Position numbers and translations under genes: made by a program. From assembly GCA_002794775.1 (NCBI GenBank), contig NBAY01000010.1, positions 744,001-808,000 on the forward strand: DNA of 64,000 nt, given 5' to 3'. The notes below the pieces were generated by a model, which saw only the letters and a program-made list of their open reading frames with translations, did not search any database and was not told the origin of the DNA. Positions 12,450-23,183 of this stretch are shown piece by piece (within the stretch, counting starts at the first letter, position 1; every line of letters begins with the position of its first letter). The DNA comes from Porodaedalea pini. Its lineage: Eukaryota; Basidiomycota; Agaricomycetes; Hymenochaetales; Hymenochaetaceae.

Positions 12450-13514
12450 TCATGCCCAGTCCCGTGGATTCTTCAATATCTCTAGCAGCTTATTCTCCTC
12501 CGACTCCTCCTGCGTGCCCATGTCGCTCATATACTCCCACCGCGCCGTCTCCGGCAGACTCATCAGAATGCTCTCGACGCGCGCACCGGGTGTCATAAGC
12601 CCGAACTTCGTCCCGCGGTCGTACACAAGGTTGAACTCGACGTAGCGGCCCCGGCGCAGGAGCTGCCAGCGGCGCATGTGCGCGTCCGAAGGCGTGTCCT
12701 TGCGGCGCGTGAGGATCGGGATGTAGCTGGGCATGAACGCGTCGCCGCAGGAGCGCACGAACGCGAAGATCGCGTCGGGAGTCGTCGGGCGCGCGTTGGG
12801 TTCGACGTCCGGGAGCCGCTTGTGCGGCCCGTCGGAGAGGTCGTCGAAGAAGATGCCCCCGATGCCGCGGCTCTCTCCACGATGCGGGATGAAGAAGTAC
12901 TCGTCGCACCACGCCTTGAACGTCGGGTGCAGCGCCGCGCCGTGCGGGTCGCACGCTGCCTTGAGCGTGCCGTGGAAATGCCGTGCGTCGTCCTCGAAGA
13001 AATAGGACGGCGTCAGATCCGCACCGCCGCCGAACCACCACGCGAGCGGCTTCTTCGCGGCCTCCGCGTCGGCGACGTCCGGGTCGCTGAGCTCGAAGTA
13101 GCGGTAGTTGGCGTGCACGGTCGGCGCGGCGGGGTTGCGCGGGTGGATGACGAGGCTGATGCCCGCCGCGAAGAACGGGAGGCTCTTCGGCTGGAGGGGG
13201 TCGTGCGGGATCGTCGCGTGGTCCGCGACCATCTGGGAGACCGCAGCCGGCGGGAGCACCCCGTGCACGACGCTGATGTTCACGCCGCCCTTCTCGAGCA
13301 CCGTCTGCGGCTCCGGGGCGCCCGGAGAAGGGAGCGGCGCGGCGAAGACGCAGGAGGTGCCGTACCCGCCCTGCGGCCGCGTCCAGGAGTCGCGCTTAAA
13401 TTTGGGCGCGGAGGGGTCGACGGCTTCGAGCGCGGTGACGATGCTGTCTTGGAGACTGAGGACGTACTCCGTCATGCGCTCGCGCATCGGTTTGGGCTCG
13501 GTGGGCGTCGACAT
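12450..13514 (-). CDS. HEM13: Oxygen-dependent coproporphyrinogen III oxidase
   Basis: Converts coproporphyrinogen III to protoporphyrinogen IX by oxidative decarboxylation of two propionates, an O2-dependent late step of heme synthesis. It is a single uninterrupted exon of 354 codons, a normal eukaryotic length without a long targeting presequence. Diagnostic motifs read in order: RPQGGYGTSCVF, KGGVNISVVHG, GISLVIHPRNP, HANYRYFEL, WWFGGGADLTPSYFFEDD, PHRGESRGIGGIFFDDL, YVEFNLVYDRGTKFGL and the ESILMSLPETARWEY terminus. These include the conserved His/Arg/Asp residues of the family active site. The absence of a presequence suggests a cytosolic enzyme, as in yeast. Long antisense frames across it come from GC-rich codons and are not genes. 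Neighbours are the convergent MFS gene and TRP4 upstream on the same strand. Confidence 0.97.
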   Translation of the reverse strand: MSTPTEPKPMRERMTEYVLSLQDSIVTALEAVDPSAPKFKRDSWTRPQGGYGTSCVFAAPLPSPGAPEPQTVLEKGGVNISVVHGVLPPAAVSQMVADHATIPHDPLQPKSLPFFAAGISLVIHPRNPAAPTVHANYRYFELSDPDVADAEAAKKPLAWWFGGGADLTPSYFFEDDARHFHGTLKAACDPHGAALHPTFKAWCDEYFFIPHRGESRGIGGIFFDDLSDGPHKRLPDVEPNARPTTPDAIFAFVRSCGDAFMPSYIPILTRRKDTPSDAHMRRWQLLRRGRYVEFNLVYDRGTKFGLMTPGARVESILMSLPETARWEYMSDMGTQEESEENKLLEILKNPRDWA

Positions 13515-13824
13515 CGTCGTGGTCTCTGTTCAAGACCGCGTTAGATTATATGCGTCTCTTCGTCGTCGCCCGAAATTTTGAAGATGAGAGAGTCTACTTC
13601 GTCTATTCGAACCTCTCGAGGTATAAATTGACGAAAAAAACAGGAGCAGAAAAATAAAATAAAATAAAGTCTGGTGATTGTTCCGAACGTCGGCGAGGTG
13701 CGCTATCGTGGTCGATGCGAGTCCGAGCAACCCGCAGTATTTCACTTCAGCCTGAGGCTGGCGGTTACTGGTCAAGGTAAAAAGACACGTTTCGTGAGAG
13801 AAAAAAATACAAAATAATCTATAT
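13515..13824. other. Intergenic: HEM13 promoter and TRP4 3' end
   Basis: About 310 bp between the HEM13 start and TRP4 stop, both on the minus strand. It must contain the HEM13 promoter and TRP4 3' region. It holds A-rich runs near 13650-13670 and 13795-13815 (+ strand), but I recognise no specific binding site. Confidence 0.5.
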
Positions 13825-14967
13825 CTACACGACCTGCGCAGCTGCCCGCTCGCCCTCCCTCTTGAATGCCTGCAGCGCCTCCCACGCTTTCCCAGAAGTG
13901 ATGCTCTCCCGTGCGAGCCGCACACCATCCTTGTAGTCCTTCGCGAGCCCTGCGACGACGAGAAGCGCTGCTGCATTCAGCAACACAAATTCCAGCACAG
14001 GAGCCAGTGCCTCCGGGATCTGGCTGCCACTCGTCAGCAACGTCTTGAATGTGTTCGAGTTCTCGTCCGGCGTCCCACCGGAGACGCTAGATAGTGGGTG
14101 CACCCGCAGTCCGAACTGCTCAGGGTGCAGCGTGCTCTGTGTGATCTCGCCGTCCTTGAGTTCCCATGCGTGTGTATTGCCTGCGCAGCTGATCTCGTCG
14201 AGGTGTTCCGCCCCGCATACAACGAGCGCACGTTGCACGCCGCTGTCCCGCAAGCTTTTTGCGAACGGCTCTCCGAGTGCGGGGTCCGCGACGCCGAGCA
14301 CGAGCCCATGCGGGAACGCCGGGTTGATCAGGGGGCCCAGCACGTTGAACATCGTGCGGAACGGCAGGGCCTTGCGGAACGGCGCGATAAGCGCGAGAGA
14401 TGGATGGTAGTGTGGTGCGAGTATGAAAGTGAATGGGATGCGCCTGATGTGCATGGGCGTGGATGCCGTCGGCGGTGTGAATAGGCACCCCAGCGACTGC
14501 AGGAGGTCAGCGGACCCGGAGCTGGACGTCGCTGCTCGACTTCCGTGCTGCATACATTTTAGTTCCAGCGACATAAATACAATCTTGTATATTCCTCATA
14601 CCTTGCATACTCGTGCTCCGGCACCAGCAGCGACCACCGCCGCCGTCGTGCTCACATTGAACGTATTATGCCCATCGCCGCCCGTGCCCACAATATCCAC
14701 CACGAAATCGTCTTCCCGCCCCTCGATGTCCGCCTTCAGCGCGCGTGAGCGCAGGGCCGCCGCCGCCGCCGCGAGCATCTCCGGGCGGCGCTCGATGCGC
14801 GAGAGGTGCAGCGCGGCGAGGAACGCGCCGACCTGCACGGGGAGCACTGCCGACGGCGTGAAGACGTGGTCGAGCGCGTCTGTGAGGTCCGAGGTCGTGA
14901 AGTACTCGGGCGTGTCGACGAGGCGGCCGAGCAGCGGCTTGAACGTCTCTGGAGTCATGTCTGGCAT
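13825..14967 (-). CDS. TRP4: Anthranilate phosphoribosyltransferase
   Basis: Transfers the phosphoribosyl group of PRPP to anthranilate, the second committed step of tryptophan synthesis in the cytosol. Exons on the minus strand are 14967-14602 and 14547-13825, joined through a 54-nt intron (donor GTATGA, acceptor ATGCAG) to give 363 codons including stop. Exon 1 begins MPDMTPETFKPLLGRLVD and contains the PRPP-binding signature DIVGTGGDGHNTFNVSTT. The junction rebuilds ARVCK/HGSRAATSSSGSADLLQSLG, another invariant block. Exon 2 has FHTR-type APHYHPSLALIAPFRKALPFRT, FNVLGPLINPA and GAEHLDEIS. The frame is open further upstream to 15090 and could add 41 residues, but the family normally starts at the chosen Met. 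Confidence 0.95.
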
Positions 14968-15489
14968 GGCGACGTGGGCGTCGGAGCAAAATCTGAGGAG
15001 GGTGCAGTCGTGGGCGTCGGAGAAAGGGTTGAGTAGAACGACTCGTATCGATGGGTTTCTATAGCTTTTTTTGCTCGCCGGAATCTTCATCTGTTTCTGA
15101 AGGTGGGTGCTGTGATCAACAAGTTGCGCACAGCTCCGGCGTTGATGGTCATCATCTCCATTGTTGAACGTAGTAGTCCGCTAAGATCGAGTCTCGTCTT
15201 CAGTATGTATGGTCGCCGACAGCAGTGTCTGACATGAATAGCCTGTCATGCGCGAGTTCCTTAAGACCGGCCCTAAGCTTGCTGACGAAGCTTTAGTTCA
15301 ATAGTGTCAGTTCACTTTGTCCCGCTCACCTTTGCAGCACGAAGGCATGTTCTCCAAAAGAGAATATTTTCTTAACTGACGTCTCTTCGCCAAGAGAAGT
15401 GTCAGCTTCTCATATCAGCAGTTTCGCATCGCTCAGTAAAGTCGAATACTTCTCGACAAGTGAGAGAAAACGCCACAAAATCTGCATTG
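14968..15489. other. Divergent intergenic region TRP4 / F-box gene
   Basis: About 520 bp separating two divergently transcribed genes, so both promoters should lie here. The first 120 bp could alternatively be TRP4 coding extension. No gene and no recognised motif. Confidence 0.5.
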
Positions 15490-16476
15490 ATGAGTCGTTT
15501 CGATGATATTGATCTAGAGCCCCTGCTCAATGCCCCGATCTGGCTTGACGCTCACGAGTGCTTTCAAGAGGAACAAGAAAGTAAGGAATCATGTCGTTCT
15601 GAAAGCGTCGTTCTGACTTTCTGACTAGAGAAGAGACCTTATGAGGATCTGTATGATGTTGTCCCGCTCTGGCTTTATGCTCGCACCTGCTTAGAGGAAG
15701 AAAGCGCAGGAGATGAAAGAGATTCCGGAAGTCGGCCTGGAGTAAATTTCCTTCCTCGAAATATCCTCGCACGCATATTTCAGGAACTGAGAGACAATAT
15801 TAATTCCTGCCAATTGTCTTCTTCCTCAATAGATACAACCCGTGGCGCGCATCCTTATTCCTGGATTTTCATTACACTCGTATGTCGCCATTGGCGAAAC
15901 ACAGCCTATTCCCACCCGCCGCTCTGGACACATATCGACCTGGCATATGACCGCGAAGTGCTCAGGTCGCTTCTCATTCTTTCCGACACCGAGTCACTCT
16001 ACGTCCATGCGGACACCTCGGGGTACGATGTCTCTGGCACTCGTGGCATTGGCGAGTACTCCATAAAACTGGACTTGATAATGGAAGAACAAGCGCGGAT
16101 GAAGGAGCTTGAACTTGTATTGACATCAACGAAATACGTCAAGCTCGTTCCTTGGAAACAGTTCGCTGCGCACCCGTCCCCTCGCCTCACGAAACTGACG
16201 CTGAAAGGCGTGGTGAAGAATATCAAGCCTGAAAAACGAACGCTCCCGGCTTTCCTGGAGGCGAACTTACCGCAGGTACGAGAACTGGTGCTAGATGGGC
16301 TGTATCCTAGGTGGGATGGCACTTGCTTGCCCGCGCTGTCTCGGCTCGAGATCCATAATGTGTATGCTGGAGACTACAGCCCAGGAGAATTTGTTCGCTG
16401 TCTTTCGCGATGTCGAGAGCTGCAGTTGCTGAAGATTGACGCTTGTAATATTGCTTCCTGCATACAGCCATGGTAG
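15490..16476 (+). CDS. F-box-like protein, 312 aa
   Basis: F-box-like protein of the large Agaricomycete family, expected to bind Skp1 and recruit substrates to an SCF ubiquitin ligase; the substrate is unknown. Exons 15490-15580 and 15629-16476 join in phase (intron GTAAGG...CTAG, 48 nt). The N-terminus MSRFDDIDLEPLLNAPIWL is acidic. It is followed by the F-box core VNFLPRNILARIFQELRD and the very characteristic LVCRHWRNTAYSHPPLWTHIDL. Downstream are leucine-rich beta-strand/helix segments typical of the family (LTKLTLKGVVKN, PQVRELVLDGLYP, LSRLEIHNVYAG, LQLLKIDACN). The ORF ends abruptly after the last of these, shorter than many relatives, so the C-terminus may be truncated. It lies at the edge of the repeat island, 267 bp before a MITE. 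Confidence 0.8.
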
Positions 16477-16742
16477 TTGAAAGATGTACATGGAGATCCA
16501 AAAAGCGTTCAGGCTGACATCAAGATATACCGGTAGATTGTCTTCGTGATTCGACTGCGTCTATTGATTACGGAATTCCGCAGGGAAACGGGGGCGGGGG
16601 ACACTTATGAGTCGGAACCATTTGTATACATGTATATATATATGACGACATACTGCTCTCAAAATATTCGCAACACAGAAGCAGATACAGATAGGCTTAT
16701 ATTTATGTATTTCTATCTGAAAGCTGCCTGTTGAATATACTA

Positions 16743-17285
16743 CATGTACCTATAGTTGCCATTGTCTGGTCCAGGGGAAAGCTCTCCTGCCATTTTTCTG
16801 GACCGAGCTGGACCCTGGACCGGGCCTGGACCGGGAGAAATATTTGTGGGAGTTAGTTTGACATCATTACTGGCCTCAAGTTGGTTGACAAAGAAGTAGA
16901 ACAGCTCTAGTGAGACCGGAAGATGTGCTTGAGCTTTGCATAGTACTGTGACATGACTACTTGCCTACCCAGGGGGTCTTCCATACCATGTGAACAGGTT
17001 TTCTCAGTACTCAGGAGCAGGTCTGGTGGATACCAAGTGCCATATCCACCTTCTTTCTGAAACTTTTGAGTACAGGGATACTATAGATGTACTACAAAGG
17101 CCTTTTCAAATGCATGTCTTTGTCTCAAGCATAAATAGAATTAATTCAACTTTTTCTTCTCAATTTACCAGCGGTCCAATTGGGGTCCGGTCCAGGTCCG
17201 AGCTGAGCAGGAAAATCCAAAACGGTCTGGGTTACGGTCCACTGACATTTTGCTTGGACCGGACCGCGGCAACTATACATGTACC
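16743..17285. mobile_element. hAT-type MITE, copy 1, with 8-bp target duplication
   Basis: Non-autonomous DNA transposon of 527 bp (16751-17277). The ends are inverted repeats TATAGTTGCC and GGCAACTATA. It is bracketed by a perfect 8-bp direct duplication CATGTACC at 16743-16750 and 17278-17285, the target-site length of hAT transposases. Subterminal zones are packed with GGTCC/GGACC-type motifs in both orientations, as expected of transposase binding regions. No transposase is encoded. A second, inverted and more diverged copy lies at 48223-48671. Confidence 0.9.
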
Positions 17286-17808
17286 ACATCACAAAATTTT
17301 GCATCAAATGATATACGCTTTTGGGAATGATAATGATGCAGTAATGATCGGACCAGACTAAATTAGGTTATATGTAGCTTTAATGGGATGACAAGGCTTC
17401 CTAAAGGCTTATAAGCGTGCATAATAATTGTGCAAGGTTGTAAGGGTAATTTAAGACTTTCCACAAGGATATAAGGGCATGAAATAGTTGTACATATGTT
17501 TCATGCAAATGTAATGTGCTGGAAAGTCTGTCACTTCCATAATAAGCAAGGCATAAGTTTTGCGAGCGTCTCATATACTTGTGCAAGACTTTGGTGGTTA
17601 TATACGATGCTTATAAGCATCTCTGCAAGTATTACACAGAAAGTATAATTGCATTAAATACCTGAAGAACTATGTCGTATAACTACAATTGCATTAAGTA
17701 CATGAAGAACTATGCCGTATAATTACAATGTATGCTATCCAATAATGAGTGATGCTACAGCAGCAAGACGGGAACGTTACAGTGCATAGAGGGAATGCGA
17801 TTGAAATA
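17286..17808. other. AT-rich intergenic DNA downstream of the MITE
   Basis: About 520 bp of AT-rich sequence with repeated TATAAG/TATAAT-like strings and one short tandem duplication, listed separately. No gene is seen. Confidence 0.5.
17647..17726. repeat. Tandem duplication, 2 x 40 bp
   Basis: Two adjacent 40-bp units beginning AATTGCATTAA/GTAC and ending CGTATAA-Y-TAC, differing at only four positions. Noncoding. It is probably a replication-slippage product in AT-rich DNA. Confidence 0.85.
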
Positions 17809-20336
17809 TCAAACGAAGGTCTCAATGTAGAATGAGATCAAGGGACAGAAGTCCTTCACACTGGCACCTATGCTCGTGGGGAAGCCAGGCCACACCTTCA
17901 GAATGAGGAAAAGGGCCTCGATGGAGCCGTCGTCCAATTGTTCTCCCCAGTACTCCCTTATTGGCTTCCGTATGTCAGGAATGACAGTGGTCGAGCCGTC
18001 GGTGGTGCTGAGATAGATGCGGCTCAATAGAGCATTCCATTGCCGATGCTCGTCTGTTGTCATGCGTTCGCATGGCAGGATCAGTTGATCGAGCGCATAC
18101 AGCTTGTACCGGAATAAAAGCTCAGAAAGTTCCCACTGGACTTCCATTCGAAGGACCTTGTTGCGGCCTATGCAGTCCATTGAGACGGATTTACCGTGCC
18201 ATACCTGCTGCTTAGTTCGATCGAACGGCTCCAAGTGGCGCTCGACACCGAACACGACCTTGATGGTCACCTTGTCGGAAATTCATTGCCGTTTTGTGGG
18301 AGGCAAGTCGCTCGCGTCTGGCGTGTCACGATCATGCGAAGAGAGAGAGATGTGACTGGCAGCCTGTCTGGACAGACTGGCATCTAGTACCGAAGGCATC
18401 CTGTTGTAGATGCGCTCTACGAATGGATTGGTGGTGTTCAGTGGGAGCGGCGTGGACTTCATGTAGTCGCCGTGCACGATGGTCTTCCAGTCTCGCAGCC
18501 TGCGCCATATTGACTTGTCGAAGATGCTGCCTTTGAGGAGCATATCAATCAATGTAGGCCATATATGGATGTAGTTGAGATAAAGATCCACCATCTTTTC
18601 TGTGCTGGGGTGGATGAGCAGGAAAGGTGGAGGGAGTGGGTAGAGTGCAGCGTGGGTCTTGTTCTGGCCTATGGTGCCGAGTTTTGTCAGACTGCCCAAC
18701 ACGACCTTGTGGTACAAAGGCAGGTCCAGTCGACCATCAACTCCGTTTGGTATGTGGAGGATACGAGCGTAGTTAATGTAAGGCTCGCTTTGCACCTTCT
18801 GCTTCCCCTTGTTCTCCGCCTTTTCTTTCTCGGCCCTCTTCTTGAAGCTCTTCTTCTTCTTTGAAGGTACGTTCACCCAGGATGCTGTGTCAGTGGAAGG
18901 GACTGAAGACAAAGGTATTGAAGGAGGAGCCTGAGTGTGTTTCGTAGCAGACAACGATGACAAAGGATGACTGAAAGCAGGAGCTCCGGGTTGATGATTC
19001 TGAAAGCCATACATTTGCTCAAGGAGCTCGCTGATGTCGTCTTCCACCATGAACTGACTCCTCGACAGATCTCGCAAATGCGCATCCAGTTGAAAGCTAA
19101 AGCCGTCATGAAGAGGCCTTCCTTTAAATTGGAATAAGCCGCTTTCAACGTACTTCGACCATGGAACACAATCCCAGATGGCAAAAATTTTTCCATCTAA
19201 CTGTTCATGCCAACAAATGAACCACACAGGTATACCGATCTGATAGAGGTGGTTGACGATGGAGGGCTCAGTAGTGAATGCACCGCAAACAGGCAGGATC
19301 TCTGTTTCATAGGATTGCTTCGACTTGATGTGTGGCAGCATGACATCGAGGTACATATGCAGCCCATGCAGTTCGAGAATGGAGCGCTGGATGTCACGTA
19401 CAGTGAACAATGTCTGCTGCCAGCTGCTTTTCAGGAGGCAAAGGCGCTCGACTCCAAACTGGCCCGCTTGCAAGCACCGCCTGTATGTCTTGTCCATTCC
19501 ATCGTTGGACCCTTCTTGCCTGCGTATCGAGCCACTAGTTCGCGTTTTTGCCGCTATCAAGAGCAGTGCGGTTTCCAAATTGTCGATAAGTTCTCGACGC
19601 AACTGGCCGACTTGCATCTGCAGTTTGTTGTTGTACCAGTGCTCCTTGTTACCATCCTCATCGAGCAGGAGGACCTCTGTAAAGTCCTCAGACTCTTTGG
19701 GATCATACAAAGGAATGTCTACAATGAGAGAACAAAGGCACACAAAGCTACCCGTGGTGTTATTCACATCGAACGGGATGCAAGCATGATGGATGGAAGT
19801 TTTTGAGAAAAATTGGGGCCATCGGCTGTATTCATGACCTCCCCAAAAGCCATCGACATGTTTGAGAACACCAAGTTTCTCATTCACTATTGGGTATTGC
19901 GGTACCCAGTTTGCGTTCGGACTCGAGATGACGTTCTTGTTATACTGCATATCTGCCAAAACTCGGGCATCTAGGGCTCGTACTGGGTATACACTCTCAT
20001 CTGCATGCGAATACTTTAGAATGCATTTCAGAATCAGCAGCTCGCAAACGTACCGAGATCATGCGTCTTTTTCAAAGGTAAGGAATTCTGTTGTTGTCCT
20101 TCGCTCCTCGAACGATGCTCATCGCCCCACGAGCCAGGCTCATTGCTCCATGAGCCAAGCTCTCCGTCCCACTGGTACGAGCCTTGCTCCTTGCACCCTG
20201 AGCCTTGCTCTTTGCGCCCCAAGCCTTGCTCCTTGCCCCACAAGCCAAGCTCCCACTGGCACGAGCCTTGCTCTTTGCCCCACGAGCTATTCTCGCCATT
20301 CATACCATACCAAGAGTAATCACCTCCGCTTGACAT
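17809..20336 (-). pseudogene. Unrecognised family, 818-codon frame with one TGA
   Basis: I do not recognise the function. Minus-strand exons 20336-20054 and 19982-17809 join in phase across a 71-nt intron (GTACGT...CCCAG), giving 819 codons including the terminal stop. The frame is broken only by TGA at 18283-18285. Exon 1 is Gly/Ser/Gln/Trp-rich and built on a 21-nt minisatellite. The middle has conserved-looking globular blocks (WVPQYPIVNEKLGVLKHVDG, HACIPFDVNNTTGSFVC, HWYNNKLQMQVGQLRREL), followed by a Ser/Pro-rich linker and a basic stretch SKKKKSFKKRAEKEKAENK that could be a nuclear localisation signal. The C-terminal part is globular (LYLNYIHIWPTLIDMLL, IKVVFGVERHLEPFDRT). The internal TGA follows TKRQ and would be explained by CGA (Arg). 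Its position inside the repeat island suggests a dispersed, perhaps mobile-element-associated gene. No catalytic motif was found. Confidence 0.65.
20125..20290. repeat. 21-nt coding minisatellite
   Basis: Degenerate tandem array with a 21-nt period (plus-strand unit of the type GAGCCTTGCTCTTTGCGCCCC). On the minus strand it encodes GKEQG-x-type heptads in exon 1 of the unrecognised gene. Because the unit is a multiple of three, repeat-number change keeps the frame. Confidence 0.75.
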
Positions 20337-21104
20337 CTTGAGATAGGTCTGTCGCAAGTTACGTGGTCGATGAAGGATTGAAATTTGGAGAACTTTGAGA
20401 AAGCCTTGATGTAGGATGAATCAGGATTGGACTGAAATGTCTTTGAAAACATTTGAGCCTTCAGCGCATTCAAACAAGCAACTTTCTATGACACACCTCG
20501 CAATTTCAATCTGCCTCTCTGCAGAGAAATCCTTGAAGTGTTGGGCCCTGAAGACGACGACCTTCAGCTCAGCAAATATGAATTGTAGCCACTGAGATAC
20601 ACAAGATGGTTTGCTACTGCAGACCGTCGATGATATGTCCATGAGTATGCACTAGGCTGACTCTTAGGGACTTCGTGATGGTTGGGTGGGTTCTTCGGGC
20701 GGTGGTAATGGGTTGATTGATGGTGGGAGGCAACTTAAAGTCAACAACGAGAGCAGCAGCGGCGATGATTGACTTCGGACCGAGTCGTCATGTGCCGGAG
20801 TATGTGGGAACGCACGCATGACTCGCAGCAATTGCTCCCAACTAGGCTCAGGCCCCACTGCCGCAAGCCTGACTCTCACACCGATATCTCCCTCCCCCCT
20901 ATCTCATTCTCCGCGACTGTAGCCCTTCGACCGTCCTCAATCTTTTACTTGACCATGACCAAGCACACGCTCAATGGCCAGATTACGAGTAGTAGGTGCG
21001 ATCATGCTACCTTGCTAGACTGAGCTTGCAAAACGGCACGGACCACCGCTCAGGTTTGGTAAGTAATTGTTTCCTTTTCTTTCTGCATAGTCAATAACTC
21101 ATGG
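20337..21104. other. Spacer inside repeat island
   Basis: No supported gene. A minus frame at 20421-20642 (73 codons, MDISSTVCSSKPSCV...) and a plus frame at 20769-21023 have no family resemblance I can name. The interval probably includes the promoter of the minus-strand gene ending at 20336 and decayed repeat DNA. Confidence 0.4.
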
Positions 21105-22782
21105 GCTTTGTTACTTGCGTGAGCGTCTGCGTACCGCTCGAACGACCGACACACCAAGGATCAGTGACACATCGGGGATCAGCGATGTTATCCTCCAGTG
21201 GATCATTTTCCCATCCGTTGACAACGAGTCAACACGGCCAGATAATGATCGCAAAGACTTACATGGATTCGAGAACGAGACACTCGCAAAGCTCCTGGCC
21301 CCTGCAGAGGTTCAGCCGCTCACTCCAGAGTAAGTACTTTGAGATAATCCTCCAGTGGATCATTTTCCCATCCGTTGATACGAGTCGACAACAGCAGCTG
21401 TCGTAGCAAGCCATGATATGGACTTCGTGCATTACCCAACAAGTTTGAGCACTAGAACTCAAGAAAGAGGTCCGTATACTAAAACATATCATATTGCTTT
21501 ACCAGCTGACCATCGACAGCCAGATCAAGCAAATACTGGGATCTGAGCTTTCTGGGATCAGGATGGGATTTCTCGCTGTCTCGAGCCTTCTTTCACCTTG
21601 TCTTTCGACAAGTGCTCCCAGGCTTGATAGCAACCACTGTCATAGTATAGCCAACCCTGCCGTCATTGCCAGCCTAGTGCATGTGACAGGTGGGGTGGAG
21701 TATGCAGTACCGCAAACTATAGTTAGCGGTGCTGTTTTTTGATAGGGTGAAGGATGCGCATCGAACATACATCGTCATGTCAGGCGAGATATTACGATTG
21801 ATTCAAAAAGAGGTGTGTACTATTCTTTCTTCTGTCTTTCTGTGATCTGAGCTTTCTGTGATCAGTACACTGGCTTCTTCCTCTTGTCCTTGTTTATCTG
21901 TTTACTTTACTCATTTGCAGTACTGCAGCGGACATCTTTGTCAGCAAGGGACGCTACCTTGCTAGAGCATATGAACCATGGACTAGCCCGCAACAAATTC
22001 TAAACAAAGGTATTCCTAATGCAAAGCTTAGCCCTGCTGAATTACAACAAATCACTGATCCACCTTGAACAAAAGAAGACGTACTCATGCCTTCCCTATC
22101 ACATCATTGCTTATTTATATTACATACTTTCTAGATATCTAGCTTTGTTGCATGCAGACAGGGCCACGGTAACAAACAAAAAAGGAGTTACCCGTGAACT
22201 TGATGGCAATCATAGCCGAGTCTTTGCCTTCGAAAACGGTTTGTAGGCCTATAAACACATCTTTACGGCGCCTTCTTCTGCCAACTCAGGTCCCGCTGTC
22301 AAAGGCTCAAGGTGTACAAAAATAGGTAATGCAGAGATCCATGGTATGACCGAAGTCACTCCAGGATCACTTGCATACGTTACTGTCCAGGTATTTTATT
22401 TGTTTCATGGTTTGCGCATATATAATACTGAAAAATGTATTACTACCAGGTCTACTTTGCTCTTAGCACAAGGCTCCATTTCTCTATGTCGAGTGCTCCA
22501 GAAATACCCGAGATGTTTAATGGTATTATTCAATTGTTCAGGTCTGGCATCCCACATGTCAAGAGGTACACTGCTGAGCTATTGATTTGGTGGAATTGGT
22601 ATGTTCATCTGTGTCTATGTGATATTATGGTCCCTTACTAACCCTTACTCAGAATTATCTTTCCGAATACCCAAGCGGCAACCGATCCTCATGACCTAGG
22701 TGCCATAGCTGATATTGAAGACTTCTATCAAGACTGGACCGAGGGTGAGGAGGACAACGAAGAGGAAGAGGACAATGTATGA
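21105..22782 (+). pseudogene. DUF6698-like gene, scrambled copy
   Basis: Rearranged copy of a DUF6698-like basidiomycete gene; the family has no established function. It is recognised by alignment to the more complete copy at 30062-31741. Segment B (VILQWIIFPSVDNESTRPDN to LAKLLAPAEVQPLTPE, 21105-21333) lies upstream of segment A (FVSKGRYLARAYEPWTSPQQ, 21930-22060), the reverse of the other copy. Part of segment B recurs again at 21347-21385. Segment A is fused directly to segment C (YLALLHADRATVTNKKGVTR). The exon ending ENG is fused straight to the acceptor of the next exon (22243), losing the intervening coding and intron DNA. The tail AEIHGMTEVTPGSLAYVTVQ, IPHVKRYTAELLIWWN and the acidic terminus are kept. 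At 22217-22219 this copy has CGA (Arg) where the other copy has TGA. Confidence 0.7.
21524..21841. repeat. 318-bp direct repeat, left copy
   Basis: This starts ATCAAGCAAATACTGGGATC and matches 22866-23183 over its whole length, with scattered substitutions. It contains a short open frame (IKQILGSELSGIRMGF...) present in both copies but of no known family. The pair brackets about 1.02 kb carrying segments A, C and the tail of the scrambled DUF6698-like gene. Ends lack TG...CA, so I do not call it an LTR. Confidence 0.85.
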
Positions 22783-22865
22783 ATTTTGATTGAAATTTCC
22801 GCTCACATTCAATCCGATACCATCCATCTTGAACAGCTATTTCTATTTTCCCTATTGTCAGTCGC

Positions 22866-23183
22866 ATCAAGCAAATACTGGGATCTGAGCTTTCTAGGAT
22901 CAGGATGGGATTTTTCGCCGTCTTGAGCCTTTTTTCCCCTCGTCTTTTGACAAGTGCTCCCAGGCTCGATAGCAACCGCTGTCATAGTATAGCCAACCCT
23001 GCCATCGTCACCAGCCTAGTGCATGCGATAGGTGGGGTGGAGTATGCAGTACTGCAAACTATAGTTAGCGGTGCTGTTTTTTGATAGGGTGAAGGACGCG
23101 CATCGAACATACATCGTCATGTCAGGCGAGATATTATGATTGATTCAAAAAGAGGTGCGTACTATTCTCTCTTCTGTCTTTCT
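22866..23183. repeat. 318-bp direct repeat, right copy
   Basis: Same orientation and length as 21524-21841. The insertion point is visible by comparison with the second DUF6698-like copy: homology with that copy stops just before this repeat, at the CCCTAT about 30 bp upstream of its start. Confidence 0.85.

Noticed and set aside
12678..13544. 288-codon plus-strand frame across HEM13
   Set aside because: Arg/Val/Glu-rich translation caused by high GC at third positions of HEM13; no homology, fully overlapped by a certain gene.
21524..23183. Reading the 318-bp direct repeats as LTRs of a retrotransposon
   Set aside because: No TG...CA ends, no primer-binding or polypurine tract seen, and no gag-pol between them; the internal DNA is a DUF6698-like fragment.
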